Shown here piece by piece: positions 16,401 through 24,595 of a stretch of 61,812 nt of DNA. Position numbers and translations under genes: made by a program. The notes under the pieces were generated by a model, which was given only the letters and a program-made list of their open reading frames with translations, was not told the DNA's origin and searched no databases. Every line of letters starts with the position of its first letter. Position 1 is the first letter of the stretch. Origin of the DNA: an uncultured Myxococcales bacterium (lineage in GTDB: Bacteria > Myxococcota_A > UBA9042 > DTJE01). The stretch covers positions 1 to 61,812 of the forward strand of contig CALJUR010000062.1 in NCBI GenBank assembly GCA_937975765.1. The letters run 5' to 3'.

Positions 16401-17019
16401 CGTGCCCGGCCTGTCGATCCGGGGCACCCTGGACGACGTGTGGGCGTCGGGGCAGGTGATCGCGCAGTACGGCTCGGTGCGGGCGAGGCACGTCCTGGGC
16501 GCGTGGCTGCGGCACCTGCTCGCGTGCGCCTGCGACCCGGGGTTCCCGGGCGTCACGACCCTGGTGGGCCGCAGGGGACGGTCATCCGACTGGGGTGATG
16601 TCGTCGCCTTCCGGGGTGCGGGGGGGGGCGAAGGCGACCTGCCGGCGCACGCAAGGGAACGGCTGGCAAACCTGGCCGACCTGTACCGGTTCGGGTGGCG
16701 GCGGCCCCTGCTGCTGTTCCCGGAATCCTCGTGCGCATACACCCGGGCATTCCTGGGGCCGCGTCCCGGTGCCGACCCGGACGCGTCCGGCCGGCGGGCG
16801 GCCCTGGGCCAGTGGCAGACCGGCGAAGGCGACGAGTTCCCGAAGGAGGACGCCGATCCGTGCCTGCAGCGGGTCCTGCAAGGGGAGGACCCGTGGGACC
16901 CGGGCTTCGATCTGCCGGGCCTGCCGACGCCCGGGGGCTTCCGGCCGGAGGAACTGGCCCTGAGGGTGTGGCGCCCGATCCTGGCGGCGACGGCGGGCGG
17001 CAGCGAGGTGCCCGGATGA
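13435..17019 (+). CDS. recC: RecC subunit of exodeoxyribonuclease V
   Basis: The 1194-residue protein starts at TTG 13435, with GGAGGGGG ending just before it, and opens MAGLQIVRSNRSERLALRL, matching the RecC N-terminus (SNRxE.L). Segments typical of the family include VVVHSQGMSRWLSM, FLACHGALRQVEVLRDEVL (the CHSxxREVE-like motif), DIDSFAPLIDAVF and VCLLGMDDGGFPRQ. RecC is the inactive-helicase scaffold that recognises Chi and splits the duplex. The stop overlaps the recB start by four bases, and the recC-recB-recD order implies one translationally coupled operon for double-strand break repair and foreign-DNA degradation. Confidence 0.92.
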   Translation: MAGLQIVRSNRSERLALRLAEYLRANPLPDPIAADAVVVHSQGMSRWLSMVLSQEIGVCANVEFPFPAKVFRMAMARALEALDGRDGEATRGGQDGGAAADGDPWDPDRVTWVLLQVLPGLRDRLDPAMQAYLEEAADGTVRRKEYQLARRLANLFDDYANFRPEWIADWDRGEGIRVRGQRVAPDAPGGKDDWQARLWRAVVGSIRTPHPTGRIDDAIRALSDLSLPIEGLPPRLCLFGISTLPPSFVRVLVALSARIDVRLYALSPSHRYFGDMLTDEEAARNLARHIDSRPEDLHHYGHPLLKSLGRLGRDFHLLLTQAEEAAAGGPEGDSPPVIEDYEDPGVGGSMLATLQSDLLNLRQRRPVGGGDEGREGTSDGDEAPVPLEAPDGSIRFLACHGALRQVEVLRDEVLRLLKADPTLQARDVVVMSPDIDSFAPLIDAVFSDGEPDARNARQGAGFPAIDFRIADRSARQTNVVAEVVSRVLGLSAGRFPVSDVLDLLSLDPVRRRFGLDARDLESVHSWVAASGTRWGLDERHRRSQAQPEDRRNTWRFGLDRLLLGCAMPGDGQRTFADVLPFDDVEGGAARRLGRFVRFCETLFDTVAEIQGTDDPAAFQPGGLARKPSEWEALARGLVEAFVDLPGSEYWRVRKTLDVFRNLSRNAGAAGFDRGMDLDTVRAVIDQQMAESSSSAALLAGGVNFCALVPMRTIPFQVVCLLGMDDGGFPRQQRRMGFDLLGRHPATGDRSPRDDDRHLFLEALLAARKNLIVTWNGRSLRDNADLPPAVPVGELLDVLADSFDLPGRDFEERRRDLVAKLPLQAFGIESFRHDGRRSFDRRAKAGAVQLLKARQPVPAFFTAELPDPPEAERVVSVDDLVRFFQNPVRQLLQKRLAVRLDEHADETGDREPIALTGLEDWAVGDEVLRALLAGQDPGAVRRRIRLQGTVPLGVPGDLLLDRIRTEAGKVFDSAAPLRGGSRRTVDASLDVPGLSIRGTLDDVWASGQVIAQYGSVRARHVLGAWLRHLLACACDPGFPGVTTLVGRRGRSSDWGDVVAFRGAGGGEGDLPAHARERLANLADLYRFGWRRPLLLFPESSCAYTRAFLGPRPGADPDASGRRAALGQWQTGEGDEFPKEDADPCLQRVLQGEDPWDPGFDLPGLPTPGGFRPEELALRVWRPILAATAGGSEVPG

Positions 17020-20000
17020 AAGGCACCGGAAGGCCCGTCGAGTTCGAAGCCTGCGGGGACCTGTCCGCGAAGGCGATGCTGATCGAGGCCAGCGCCGGGA
17101 CGGGCAAGACCTACAGCATCACGAACGTCTTCCTGCGCCTGGTCGTGCAGCCGGAACTGACCGTCCGGGGGCCCGGGGACGTGCAGGCGGCGCCGAAGGA
17201 GATCCTGGTCGTGACCTTCACGGAGGCGGCGACGGCGGACATGCGGGAACGCATCCGCAGCCGGCTTCGCGAGGCCAGGGCGGGGTTCGAGCGCGCGCTG
17301 GCCGGGCAGGAGATCCGGGAGGAGGACGACGCGATCCTGCACTTCCTGGCGGGTCAGGCGGGGGGGGGCGAGGGCCTGAACCGCGCCCGCAACCGCGTGC
17401 AGCTGGCTCTGGAGTCGTTCGACGAGATCACCATCTCGACCATCCACGGCTTCTGCCAGCGCATGCTGCTGCGAAACGCCTTCGAGAGCGGGACCGAGTT
17501 CGACTGCGAACTGCAGGCGGACCTGGGCCCCGTGGTCGAGGACGCGATCCTGGACTACTGGGCGGCGAGGACCCACGACGAATCGCGGGACCGGCTGGCC
17601 CTGCTGCAGGGGAAGACGCTGGGCGGGCTGCCGGCGGCCCGGCGCCTGGCGAGGCTGGTGCTGGCCGATCCCGACCTGAAGGATCGCATCCACCCGAAGG
17701 CGTGGACCGGGTTCGACCCGGCAGGCTGGAAGGCGTGGCGCGACGCGGTGGACCGGTTCCGGGCGGCATGGGACGAACAGGCGGCGGCGGCACACGAGGC
17801 GTTGCGGGCCGCCTGCCGGGACCGGCGCCTGAACGGCAGCGCTTACCGGGAGGCCTGGATCGACGGCCGGGCCGGGGCGGTCGCTACGTGGCTGGACCGG
17901 ACGCGGCTGGGGGCCTACGACCCCGGGCCCGACGACGCCGCGGGCGGGGACCCGGAGTTCGGCAAGATGGCCTGGTACGCGTCCGCGAGGATCCGCGAGG
18001 CGCAGAAGGGGCCGGTGGAACTGCCCTGGCCGCTGTTCGAGGCCGCGGACGAGGTGCTGGCGATGGCGCCCGCGGCGCGAGGGGGCATCCACGGCTTCCT
18101 GATGGACTTCCGCACGGGCCTGGTGCGGCACGTGCTGGAGGCCGTCGAGCAGCGGAAGCGGCGGGCGCACGTGCAGGGATTCGAGGACCTCCTGCGGCGG
18201 CTGCGGGACGGGCTGAGGCCGGACCGGGCGTCCAGCGAGGTGCTGCGCCGGGCGATCGCCGGGCAGTTCCGCGTCGCGATCATCGACGAGTTCCAGGACA
18301 CGGACCCGGTGCAGTGGGAGATCTTCGAACGGGTGTTCCTGGGGCGCGGGGACGAGGGGGACGGCCCGGCCCGCAGGGACGACGGGGGCCGGCTGTTCCT
18401 GGTGGGGGACCCGAAGCAGGCGATCTACGCCTTCCGCGGGGCGGACCTGGACACGTACCTGGTCGCGCGCGGCCGGGCGGTGCAGAGGACGCTGGCCCGG
18501 AACTTCCGGTCCGACGGCCGGCTGGTGGACGCGCTGAACTGCCTGTACCGCGTCCCGGATCGGGCGGCGGGGAGGGACGACGGGGACCCGTTCCTGCGTT
18601 CGGGAGAGGTCGAGTACGTCGAGGTCAGCGTGCCCGGGAAGCACCGGGAGGACCGCTGGACGTACCCGGAATCGTGGGGGGGGAAGCCGCTGAGGATCGC
18701 CCTGCTGGGCCGGCGCGGGTCGACCGAGCCGATCCGGGCGGAGGTCGCCCGGCAGTGGGTGTCCCGCTGGGTCGCGGCCGACATCGCGAGGTTCCTGGAC
18801 CCGGGACAGGGGGCCAAGGTTCGCGACGACCCCGATCGGCCCGCGATGCGACCGGTCGCGCCCCGGGACGTGGCGGTGCTGGTCAAGTCGCACCGGCAGG
18901 GGCGCGCGATCGAGCAGGCCCTGCGCGAGGCGGGCGTGCCCTGCGTCCGGCGCGGCCAGGAGAGCGTCTTCGACACGGACGAGGCCCGGCACCTGCGGTG
19001 GTTCCTGGAGGCCGTGATCTCCCCCGGGGATCGGACGGCGGTGCGGACGGCCCTGGCGACCTCGATCGGCGGGCTGGCGGCGGCGGGCCTGCTGGCCCTG
19101 GAAACCGACGAGGCGGAACTGGGCATCAGGACGCAGGAACTGGAGGACTGGGCCGGAACCTGGAGGAAGCATGGCCTGATGCGGATGGTGCGCGAAGTGC
19201 TGGACGCCCGCGAGGTGACTACCCGCTTCCTGTCGTGGGCGGACGGCGAGCGGCGCCTGACCAACCTGCTGCACCTGGCGGAACTGCTGCACGACGCGTC
19301 GAAGCGGCAGTCCCTGAAGCCCGAGGCCCTGGTCGCGTGGCTGCGTCAGCAGATGGCTGGGGGGGCGGACGAGGGCGACCCCGACGCGAAGCTGCTGCGG
19401 CTGGAGAGCGATGCGGATGCCGCGCAGGTCGTGACCGTGCACGGCTGCAAGGGCCTCCAGTACCCCTTCGTGTGGTGCCCCTTCCTGTGGGACGGCTTCG
19501 TGATGCACCCGGAGGAGGCGAAGTTCCCGCGGTTCCACGAGGAGGATCGCAGGCTGTCCGTGAACGTCGCGCGCGAGGAGGCGGGCCTGCACGACACCCA
19601 CCGGAGGCTGGCCCTGGCGGAACGGCGGGCCGAGATGCAGCGGCACGCCTACGTCGCCCTGACTCGCGCGCGGTACGCGACCACCCTGGTCACGGGCGCG
19701 GTCCGTTCGCTGGAGGACTCCCCGCTGGGCATCCTGCTGCACCAACCGCGGGACCTCGCGATCGACACGCCGGTGGCGGATCGGCTTGCGGCCATCCAGG
19801 CCCGGCTGAAGGGGGTCGGCGACGCGGAGCTGGGGAGGCACCTCGAAGCCGTCGCGACCGCGTCCGAGACCGTGCCGGGCGACCCGGACAGCCGGGCGAT
19901 CGAGTGGTTCCCGGTCTTCCAGCCCGCAGGGGGCCTGCCGCGATACGTGCCTCCCGCGCAGGGGCGGCTGGCCGTGGAGGATCTGCGGGAGGAGGACTGG

Positions 20001-21134
20001 CCCGATCGCCCGGCCTCCGACCCCTGCTGGGGATGGTCCAGTTTCTCGGCGCTGGTCCGGGACGCCCAGGTCCGGGCCGGTCCGCCGGGGGGGGCGGAAG
20101 GCGAACACGAGGCGTCGCCGGATGCCGCGGCCCGCGGTCGGGCGGAGGTCGCGGGCGACGCGGAGCAGGACGAGCAGGAGACCGCGGACCACGCCGGGCC
20201 GGGCGAGAGCGACGTGACGGCGCCGCCGGAGGAAGGGAGCGCGTCCGACCGGCACGTCGAGGTCGTCCCCCTGGACGACTTCCCGCGGGGTGCCGAGGCC
20301 GGGACGTTCATGCACGCGGTCTTCGAGGAACTGGCCCGGGGCACGGGATTCCGCGATGCCGACGAGGCACGGGTCCGGGAGGTCGTCCGGGAGCAGCGCG
20401 ACTTCTACGGGTTGCACCCGAGGTGGGAGGACCCGTTCGCACGGGCGGTGGAACGGATCCTGGACACCCCGCTGGGCGGGATCCCGGGTGGGTCCGTGCG
20501 GGACGGACCGACCCTCCGCGCCCTGCCGAAGGGGGACTGCCTGGCCGAACTGGCATTCTGCTTCCCGGCGGTCGGGGGCCTGGAGGCTTCGGCCCGCGGG
20601 GACACGGTGCACCCGGCGGCGCTGGCCCGGGCCTTCCGGGCGGGCGGCACGGACGACCTTCCGGCCGGGTACGCAGGGACGGTGGAACGGTTGGGATTCG
20701 CCGGGTTCCGGGGGTTCCTGAAGGGCGTCATCGACCTGGTGTTCCGCTGGAGCCCGACGGGGCGCCCCGGGGACGGCCGCTGGTACGTGCTGGACTACAA
20801 GTCGAACCGCCTGCTGGCGGGCCGGGACCAGGAACGGGGCCGCTTCGGGGACTATGCCCGGCCGCGCCTCGATTCCGCGATGGCGCACCACGACTACATC
20901 CTGCAGTACCACCTGTACGCCGTCGCGGTGCACCGGCACCTCGCGTGGCGCCTGGGCGAACGCTACGACTACGAAAGGGACTTCGGGGGGGTCTACTACC
21001 TGTTCGTGCGCGGCATGCAGGGCCCGGACCCGGACGGGGACACGGGCGTGTACCGCGGCCGCCCGCCGTTCGAAAGGATCCGGGCGCTTGCGGAACTGTT
21101 CGACGGGCCGGGCCGGCCGGGGGAGGCGGATTGA
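17016..21134 (+). CDS. recB: RecB helicase-nuclease subunit of exodeoxyribonuclease V
   Basis: The 1372-residue protein carries Walker A ASAGTGKT at 25-32, motif Ia-like VVTFTEAATADM, motif II IIDEFQDTDPVQW near residue 423, VGDPKQAIYAFRGAD, motif V-type TVHGCKGLQYPFVW and motif VI-type YVALTRARY. The C-terminal nuclease domain has GTFMHAVFEE, LKGVIDLVF and VLDYKSN (near residue 1260), the H...D...DxK catalytic set. It is the 3'-5' motor and the only nuclease of RecBCD. ATG 17016 lies within the recC stop region, and the stop shares a base with the recD start. Confidence 0.95.
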   Translation: MKGTGRPVEFEACGDLSAKAMLIEASAGTGKTYSITNVFLRLVVQPELTVRGPGDVQAAPKEILVVTFTEAATADMRERIRSRLREARAGFERALAGQEIREEDDAILHFLAGQAGGGEGLNRARNRVQLALESFDEITISTIHGFCQRMLLRNAFESGTEFDCELQADLGPVVEDAILDYWAARTHDESRDRLALLQGKTLGGLPAARRLARLVLADPDLKDRIHPKAWTGFDPAGWKAWRDAVDRFRAAWDEQAAAAHEALRAACRDRRLNGSAYREAWIDGRAGAVATWLDRTRLGAYDPGPDDAAGGDPEFGKMAWYASARIREAQKGPVELPWPLFEAADEVLAMAPAARGGIHGFLMDFRTGLVRHVLEAVEQRKRRAHVQGFEDLLRRLRDGLRPDRASSEVLRRAIAGQFRVAIIDEFQDTDPVQWEIFERVFLGRGDEGDGPARRDDGGRLFLVGDPKQAIYAFRGADLDTYLVARGRAVQRTLARNFRSDGRLVDALNCLYRVPDRAAGRDDGDPFLRSGEVEYVEVSVPGKHREDRWTYPESWGGKPLRIALLGRRGSTEPIRAEVARQWVSRWVAADIARFLDPGQGAKVRDDPDRPAMRPVAPRDVAVLVKSHRQGRAIEQALREAGVPCVRRGQESVFDTDEARHLRWFLEAVISPGDRTAVRTALATSIGGLAAAGLLALETDEAELGIRTQELEDWAGTWRKHGLMRMVREVLDAREVTTRFLSWADGERRLTNLLHLAELLHDASKRQSLKPEALVAWLRQQMAGGADEGDPDAKLLRLESDADAAQVVTVHGCKGLQYPFVWCPFLWDGFVMHPEEAKFPRFHEEDRRLSVNVAREEAGLHDTHRRLALAERRAEMQRHAYVALTRARYATTLVTGAVRSLEDSPLGILLHQPRDLAIDTPVADRLAAIQARLKGVGDAELGRHLEAVATASETVPGDPDSRAIEWFPVFQPAGGLPRYVPPAQGRLAVEDLREEDWPDRPASDPCWGWSSFSALVRDAQVRAGPPGGAEGEHEASPDAAARGRAEVAGDAEQDEQETADHAGPGESDVTAPPEEGSASDRHVEVVPLDDFPRGAEAGTFMHAVFEELARGTGFRDADEARVREVVREQRDFYGLHPRWEDPFARAVERILDTPLGGIPGGSVRDGPTLRALPKGDCLAELAFCFPAVGGLEASARGDTVHPAALARAFRAGGTDDLPAGYAGTVERLGFAGFRGFLKGVIDLVFRWSPTGRPGDGRWYVLDYKSNRLLAGRDQERGRFGDYARPRLDSAMAHHDYILQYHLYAVAVHRHLAWRLGERYDYERDFGGVYYLFVRGMQGPDPDGDTGVYRGRPPFERIRALAELFDGPGRPGEAD

Positions 21135-23230
21135 TGCGAGGGACCGACCCCCTGACCCCGTTCGAGAAGGCCGGGGTCCTGGATCCCCTGGACGTGGAAC
21201 TGGCGCGTCGCCTGGCGCGCCTGGCCGGGGAGGACGCGGCTCGCGGCGGTCGGGCGTGGACCGCGGGCGCCGGGGAACTGCTGGGGCTGGCGATGGCGTG
21301 CCGGGCTCCTCGCCTGGGCCACGTTTGCCTGGACCTCCGTGCCGTTGCGTCGATCCGGCCGGCGAGGTCCGACGACGACGAGGGGGACACGGTGCCGGTC
21401 CTGGCGTGGCCCGAGGCAGCGGCGTGGATCCGCGAGCTTCGGACCAGCCCGCTGTGCCGGTCGGCCGACGAGGCCCGGGACACGCCCCTGGTGCTGGAGT
21501 CGGCGGCGGACGATTCGGGCCGGCTGTACCTGGATCGCTACTGGCGGCACGAGCGCGTCGTGAAGGACCAGATCCTGGAACGCCTGCTCCTGCCGCCCGA
21601 CGACGTCGATTTCGACCTCCTGAAGGAGGGGCTGACGCACCTGCTGTGCCCGGCGGAGGGGATCGGTCTGCCCGTCGTGCAGGGCCAGCGCGTCGCGGCG
21701 ATGCTGTCGGTCCTGAACCGCTTCTCGATCCTGTCGGGAGGGCCCGGCACCGGGAAGACCACCACGGTCACGGCGATCCTGCTGCTGCTGCTGCTGCAGG
21801 CCCGGGCGAGGGAACCGGGGCGCGATCCGGTCATCCTGCTGATGGCCCCGACCGGCAAGGCCGCGGCACGCTTGAACGAGTCCATCCGCGAGAACCTGCA
21901 GGCCTTCCGCGCGCGGCTGGCGGACGGCGGGCTGGGGCCGAGGTTCGACCCCGGGCTGCTCGATCTCGTGCCGCTGGACGCGAAGACGCTGCACCGGGGA
22001 CTGGGCCTGCTGCCGGACCGGCCCTCGGGGGTCCGGTACCACGCCGGAAACCTGCTGCCTGCCGACATCGTCATCGTGGACGAGGCGTCGATGATCGACG
22101 TCGGGACCATGGCGCGCCTGCTGCAGGCGGTTCCCCCCCGCGCGCACCTGGTCCTGATCGGCGACCGGAACCAGTTGGCGTCCGTGGAGTGCGGGGCGGT
22201 GCTGGGCGACCTGTGCGGCGTGGGGCTGGCCCCGCTGCCGGGGGTGTCGCCGGCGGTCGCGGACCTGGCGAAGAGGCTGCTGGGCGTCGAGGCGCGGGAC
22301 GCCACGGAGCGGGTGCCGGACGCCATCGCGGAATACCGGGTGCCGACGTCCCCGGAGGGGGCTCCGATCCGGGACGCGGTCGTGCACCTGTCCATCCCGG
22401 TGCGGTACTCGGCGAGCGGCGGGATCGGGCTTGCGGCCCGGGCCATCCAGCAGGCGGGCAGCGAGGTGGGGCTGGCGGCCGCGGTCGACCTGATCGCGGT
22501 CCAGGCCAAGGCGGGGGACGACGGCCGTTCCGGGATCCCCCAGTTGGCCTGGATCGACCTGGCGCCGAGACAGGACCTCGACCGGTTGAAGGCGCGGATC
22601 GTGGGCCACTACCGCGACCCGTTGCAGAAGGCGATCGCATCGATGGGCGTGCCCGGCATGGGGGACGATGCACGGCGCGACGCGGCGGATGATGCCCTGA
22701 AGGCCCTGGCGGGCTTCCGGGTGCTGTGCACGCACCGGCGCGGGCCGCGCGGGGTCGATGCCGTCAACGCCCTGGTGCGGGACTGGCTGGCCGGTCCCCT
22801 GCATATCGGCAAGGGGGACTGGTACGCGGGCCGCCCGGTGATGGTGACGCGCAACGACTATCCCGTCGGCCTGTTCAACGGCGACGTGGGCCTGGTGCTG
22901 CCCGACCCGCTGCAGGAGGGCCGCTTGATGGCGTTCTTCCCGTGGCCCGGCGACGGGAAGGTCCGGGCGTTCCCGCAGGGCCGCCTGCCCCCCCACGAGA
23001 CCGTCTTCGCGATGACCGTGCACAAGAGCCAGGGCAGCCAGTTCACGGACGTGCTGGTGCTGCTGCCCCCGAAGGCATCCGACCTGGTGACCCGGGAACT
23101 GGTCTACACCGGCATCACCCGCGCCAGGAACCAGGTCACCCTGGCGGGTTCCGCCGACGTGCTGCGGGAGGCCATCCGCCGGCCTGTCCAGCGGGCGTCC
23201 GGCCTGCGGGAGAAGGTCTGGGGCCTGTAG
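21134..23230 (+). CDS. recD: RecD helicase subunit of exodeoxyribonuclease V
   Basis: The 698-residue protein starts at the ATG in TGATG. Motifs include Walker A SGGPGTGKTTT near residue 202, LMAPTGKAAARL, Walker B IVIVDEASMID, IGDRNQLASVECGAVLGDL, MTVHKSQGSQF and YTGITRARNQV. This is the 5'-3' superfamily 1B motor of RecBCD. Length and motif order are normal for the family. A DUF4143 ATPase gene converges on it with a gap of only 15 bases. Confidence 0.94.
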   Translation: MRGTDPLTPFEKAGVLDPLDVELARRLARLAGEDAARGGRAWTAGAGELLGLAMACRAPRLGHVCLDLRAVASIRPARSDDDEGDTVPVLAWPEAAAWIRELRTSPLCRSADEARDTPLVLESAADDSGRLYLDRYWRHERVVKDQILERLLLPPDDVDFDLLKEGLTHLLCPAEGIGLPVVQGQRVAAMLSVLNRFSILSGGPGTGKTTTVTAILLLLLLQARAREPGRDPVILLMAPTGKAAARLNESIRENLQAFRARLADGGLGPRFDPGLLDLVPLDAKTLHRGLGLLPDRPSGVRYHAGNLLPADIVIVDEASMIDVGTMARLLQAVPPRAHLVLIGDRNQLASVECGAVLGDLCGVGLAPLPGVSPAVADLAKRLLGVEARDATERVPDAIAEYRVPTSPEGAPIRDAVVHLSIPVRYSASGGIGLAARAIQQAGSEVGLAAAVDLIAVQAKAGDDGRSGIPQLAWIDLAPRQDLDRLKARIVGHYRDPLQKAIASMGVPGMGDDARRDAADDALKALAGFRVLCTHRRGPRGVDAVNALVRDWLAGPLHIGKGDWYAGRPVMVTRNDYPVGLFNGDVGLVLPDPLQEGRLMAFFPWPGDGKVRAFPQGRLPPHETVFAMTVHKSQGSQFTDVLVLLPPKASDLVTRELVYTGITRARNQVTLAGSADVLREAIRRPVQRASGLREKVWGL

Positions 23231-23245
23231 GGTGCGGTGGCCCCT

Positions 23246-24499
23246 TCACCCCCCCAGCAGCGGTTCGAGGGGAAGCGCCACGACGCGGTCGGCCAGCACC
23301 CGTGCCTCCGGCACGCGACAGGCCAGCAGGCCGAAGGGGGATTCGGGGTGCTCTTCCAGGAATGCCTGCAATCCCTTCAGGTCGTCCCTGGCGGGACGGG
23401 AGGTCGCCTTGACCTCGACGGGAATCGTCGTGGCGGGTGTCTCCACGATGAAGTCCACCTCCAGGTTCGAGGCAGTGCGCCAGCCCGACAGCAGGGCGGT
23501 GGGGCATCGCACGCTCTGCCAGGCCGCCAGGTGGTGCAGCACCAGGGTCTCCAGCGCGGCGCCGTGCTCGCGCGTGCCGGGGCGAGGCATCCCGGGCACG
23601 CCGGCCAGGTGCAGCGCGAATGCGGCGTCCGTGGGATACAGGCGCGGAGCCTTGATCAGGCGCCGGGATCGATTCACGGCGTAGGCAGGCAGGAGTCGCG
23701 CCTGGAAGGACGCCTCCAGCACCGACAGGTAGCGGCCGGCTGTCGCCGGCGAGACTCCGGCGTCCCGGGCCAGGCTGGCCAGGTTCAGCAGGGCCCCGGA
23801 CTGGGCTGCCGCCAGCCGCAGGAAGCGCCGGAACTCGACCAGGCGGTCGGTGGCCGTCAGGTCGCGCAGGTCCCGTTCCAGGTAGGTCTGAACGTACCCG
23901 TCGAACCAGGCCGCCCGATCCTCCGGGCGTTCCATCAGGGCCGGGATCGGGTATCCGCCCGCCAGGATTGCCCCCTCCAGCGTGCATGAAGGGGGACGGG
24001 CGTCCCGGGCGGCCTCGACGACCTTGTCGATCGACGTGGCGGACAGCACCGCGTCCAGGACGTCGCCGGCGCGGCCCTCGATCTCGGCCCAGGTCAGCGG
24101 CAGCATGGGCAGGTAGACCGCCCGGCCCGCCAGGGATTCCGAGACACGCTGCATCAGCAGGAGGTTCGCGGACCCGGTCAGCAGGAAACGACCGGGGCGG
24201 CGATCCTGGTCCACTGCACGCTTGACCGCCAGCAGCAGGTCTGGGGCCCGCTGCACCTCGTCGAGGGTCAGGGGATCGTCACCGGCCAGCAGCAGGTCCG
24301 GGGAACGGCGTGCCAGGTCCAGCGCATCCAGGTCGTCCAGCGTCACGTACCGGCGGCCCTCCCCGACGTCGGGCATGCGCACCAGCGTACTCTTGCCGGT
24401 CTGGCGGGCACCGTGGACCACGACGACCGGGAAGCGGGCCAGAAGTTCGCGAAGCCGCGGGGCCTGGATGCGGGGCAGGGGAGTCGTCGGGTGTTTCAT
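23246..24499 (-). CDS. DUF4143-type AAA ATPase
   Basis: The 417-residue protein starts at ATG 24499; a good promoter ends 7 bases upstream and no ribosome site is visible. Walker A is GARQTGKS, Walker B is LTLDEVQRAPDLL, and FLLTGSANLLL is the sensor. A helical HTH-like segment (SLARDAGVSPATAGRYLSVL) precedes the C-terminal LEVDFIV...PVEVKATSRP, the D...ExK motif of the DUF4143 PD-(D/E)xK-like domain. Function is unproven. It belongs to the same broad class as the ATPases at 6965 and 10258. Confidence 0.87.
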   Translation of the reverse strand: MKHPTTPLPRIQAPRLRELLARFPVVVVHGARQTGKSTLVRMPDVGEGRRYVTLDDLDALDLARRSPDLLLAGDDPLTLDEVQRAPDLLLAVKRAVDQDRRPGRFLLTGSANLLLMQRVSESLAGRAVYLPMLPLTWAEIEGRAGDVLDAVLSATSIDKVVEAARDARPPSCTLEGAILAGGYPIPALMERPEDRAAWFDGYVQTYLERDLRDLTATDRLVEFRRFLRLAAAQSGALLNLASLARDAGVSPATAGRYLSVLEASFQARLLPAYAVNRSRRLIKAPRLYPTDAAFALHLAGVPGMPRPGTREHGAALETLVLHHLAAWQSVRCPTALLSGWRTASNLEVDFIVETPATTIPVEVKATSRPARDDLKGLQAFLEEHPESPFGLLACRVPEARVLADRVVALPLEPLLGG

Positions 24500-24506
24500 G
24501 ACTTGG

Positions 24507-24535
24507 ATGATAATCAATCAGGGCTTGAGCGTAAA
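24507..24535 (-). promoter_or_regulatory. Putative sigma70 promoter, leaderless ATPase gene
   Basis: TTTACG (24535-24530), a 17-base spacer and TATCAT (24512-24507) on the minus strand sit exactly 7 bases before ATG 24499, so the transcript would begin at the start codon. It has the same geometry as the promoter at 6887-6915. Confidence 0.45.
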
Positions 24536-24546
24536 GGTCGCCTGTG

Positions 24547-24558
24547 GACCCCGGGGTC
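24547..24558. promoter_or_regulatory. 12-bp palindrome GACCCCGGGGTC
   Basis: A perfect palindrome lies 3' of the kinase gene and upstream of the ATPase promoter. Its half-site GACCCC/GGGGTC is the same as in the operator-like site before the kinase gene (26459-26485). It could be an operator or part of a terminator. Confidence 0.25.
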
Positions 24559-24595
24559 ATTGCGAGGCCTCGGAGGCCGCCGGCGCCGGTCCGGC

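Noticed and set aside
13330..16515. Long minus-strand frame opposite recC
   Set aside because: Same reason: composition of a mirror frame and no start-site or domain logic.
14454..20939. Very long open frame (about 2160 codons) on the minus strand opposite recC/recB
   Set aside because: It is antisense to well-supported helicase genes, has shadow composition (Arg/Pro/Ser-rich) and no recognisable domain. High G+C makes such frames common.
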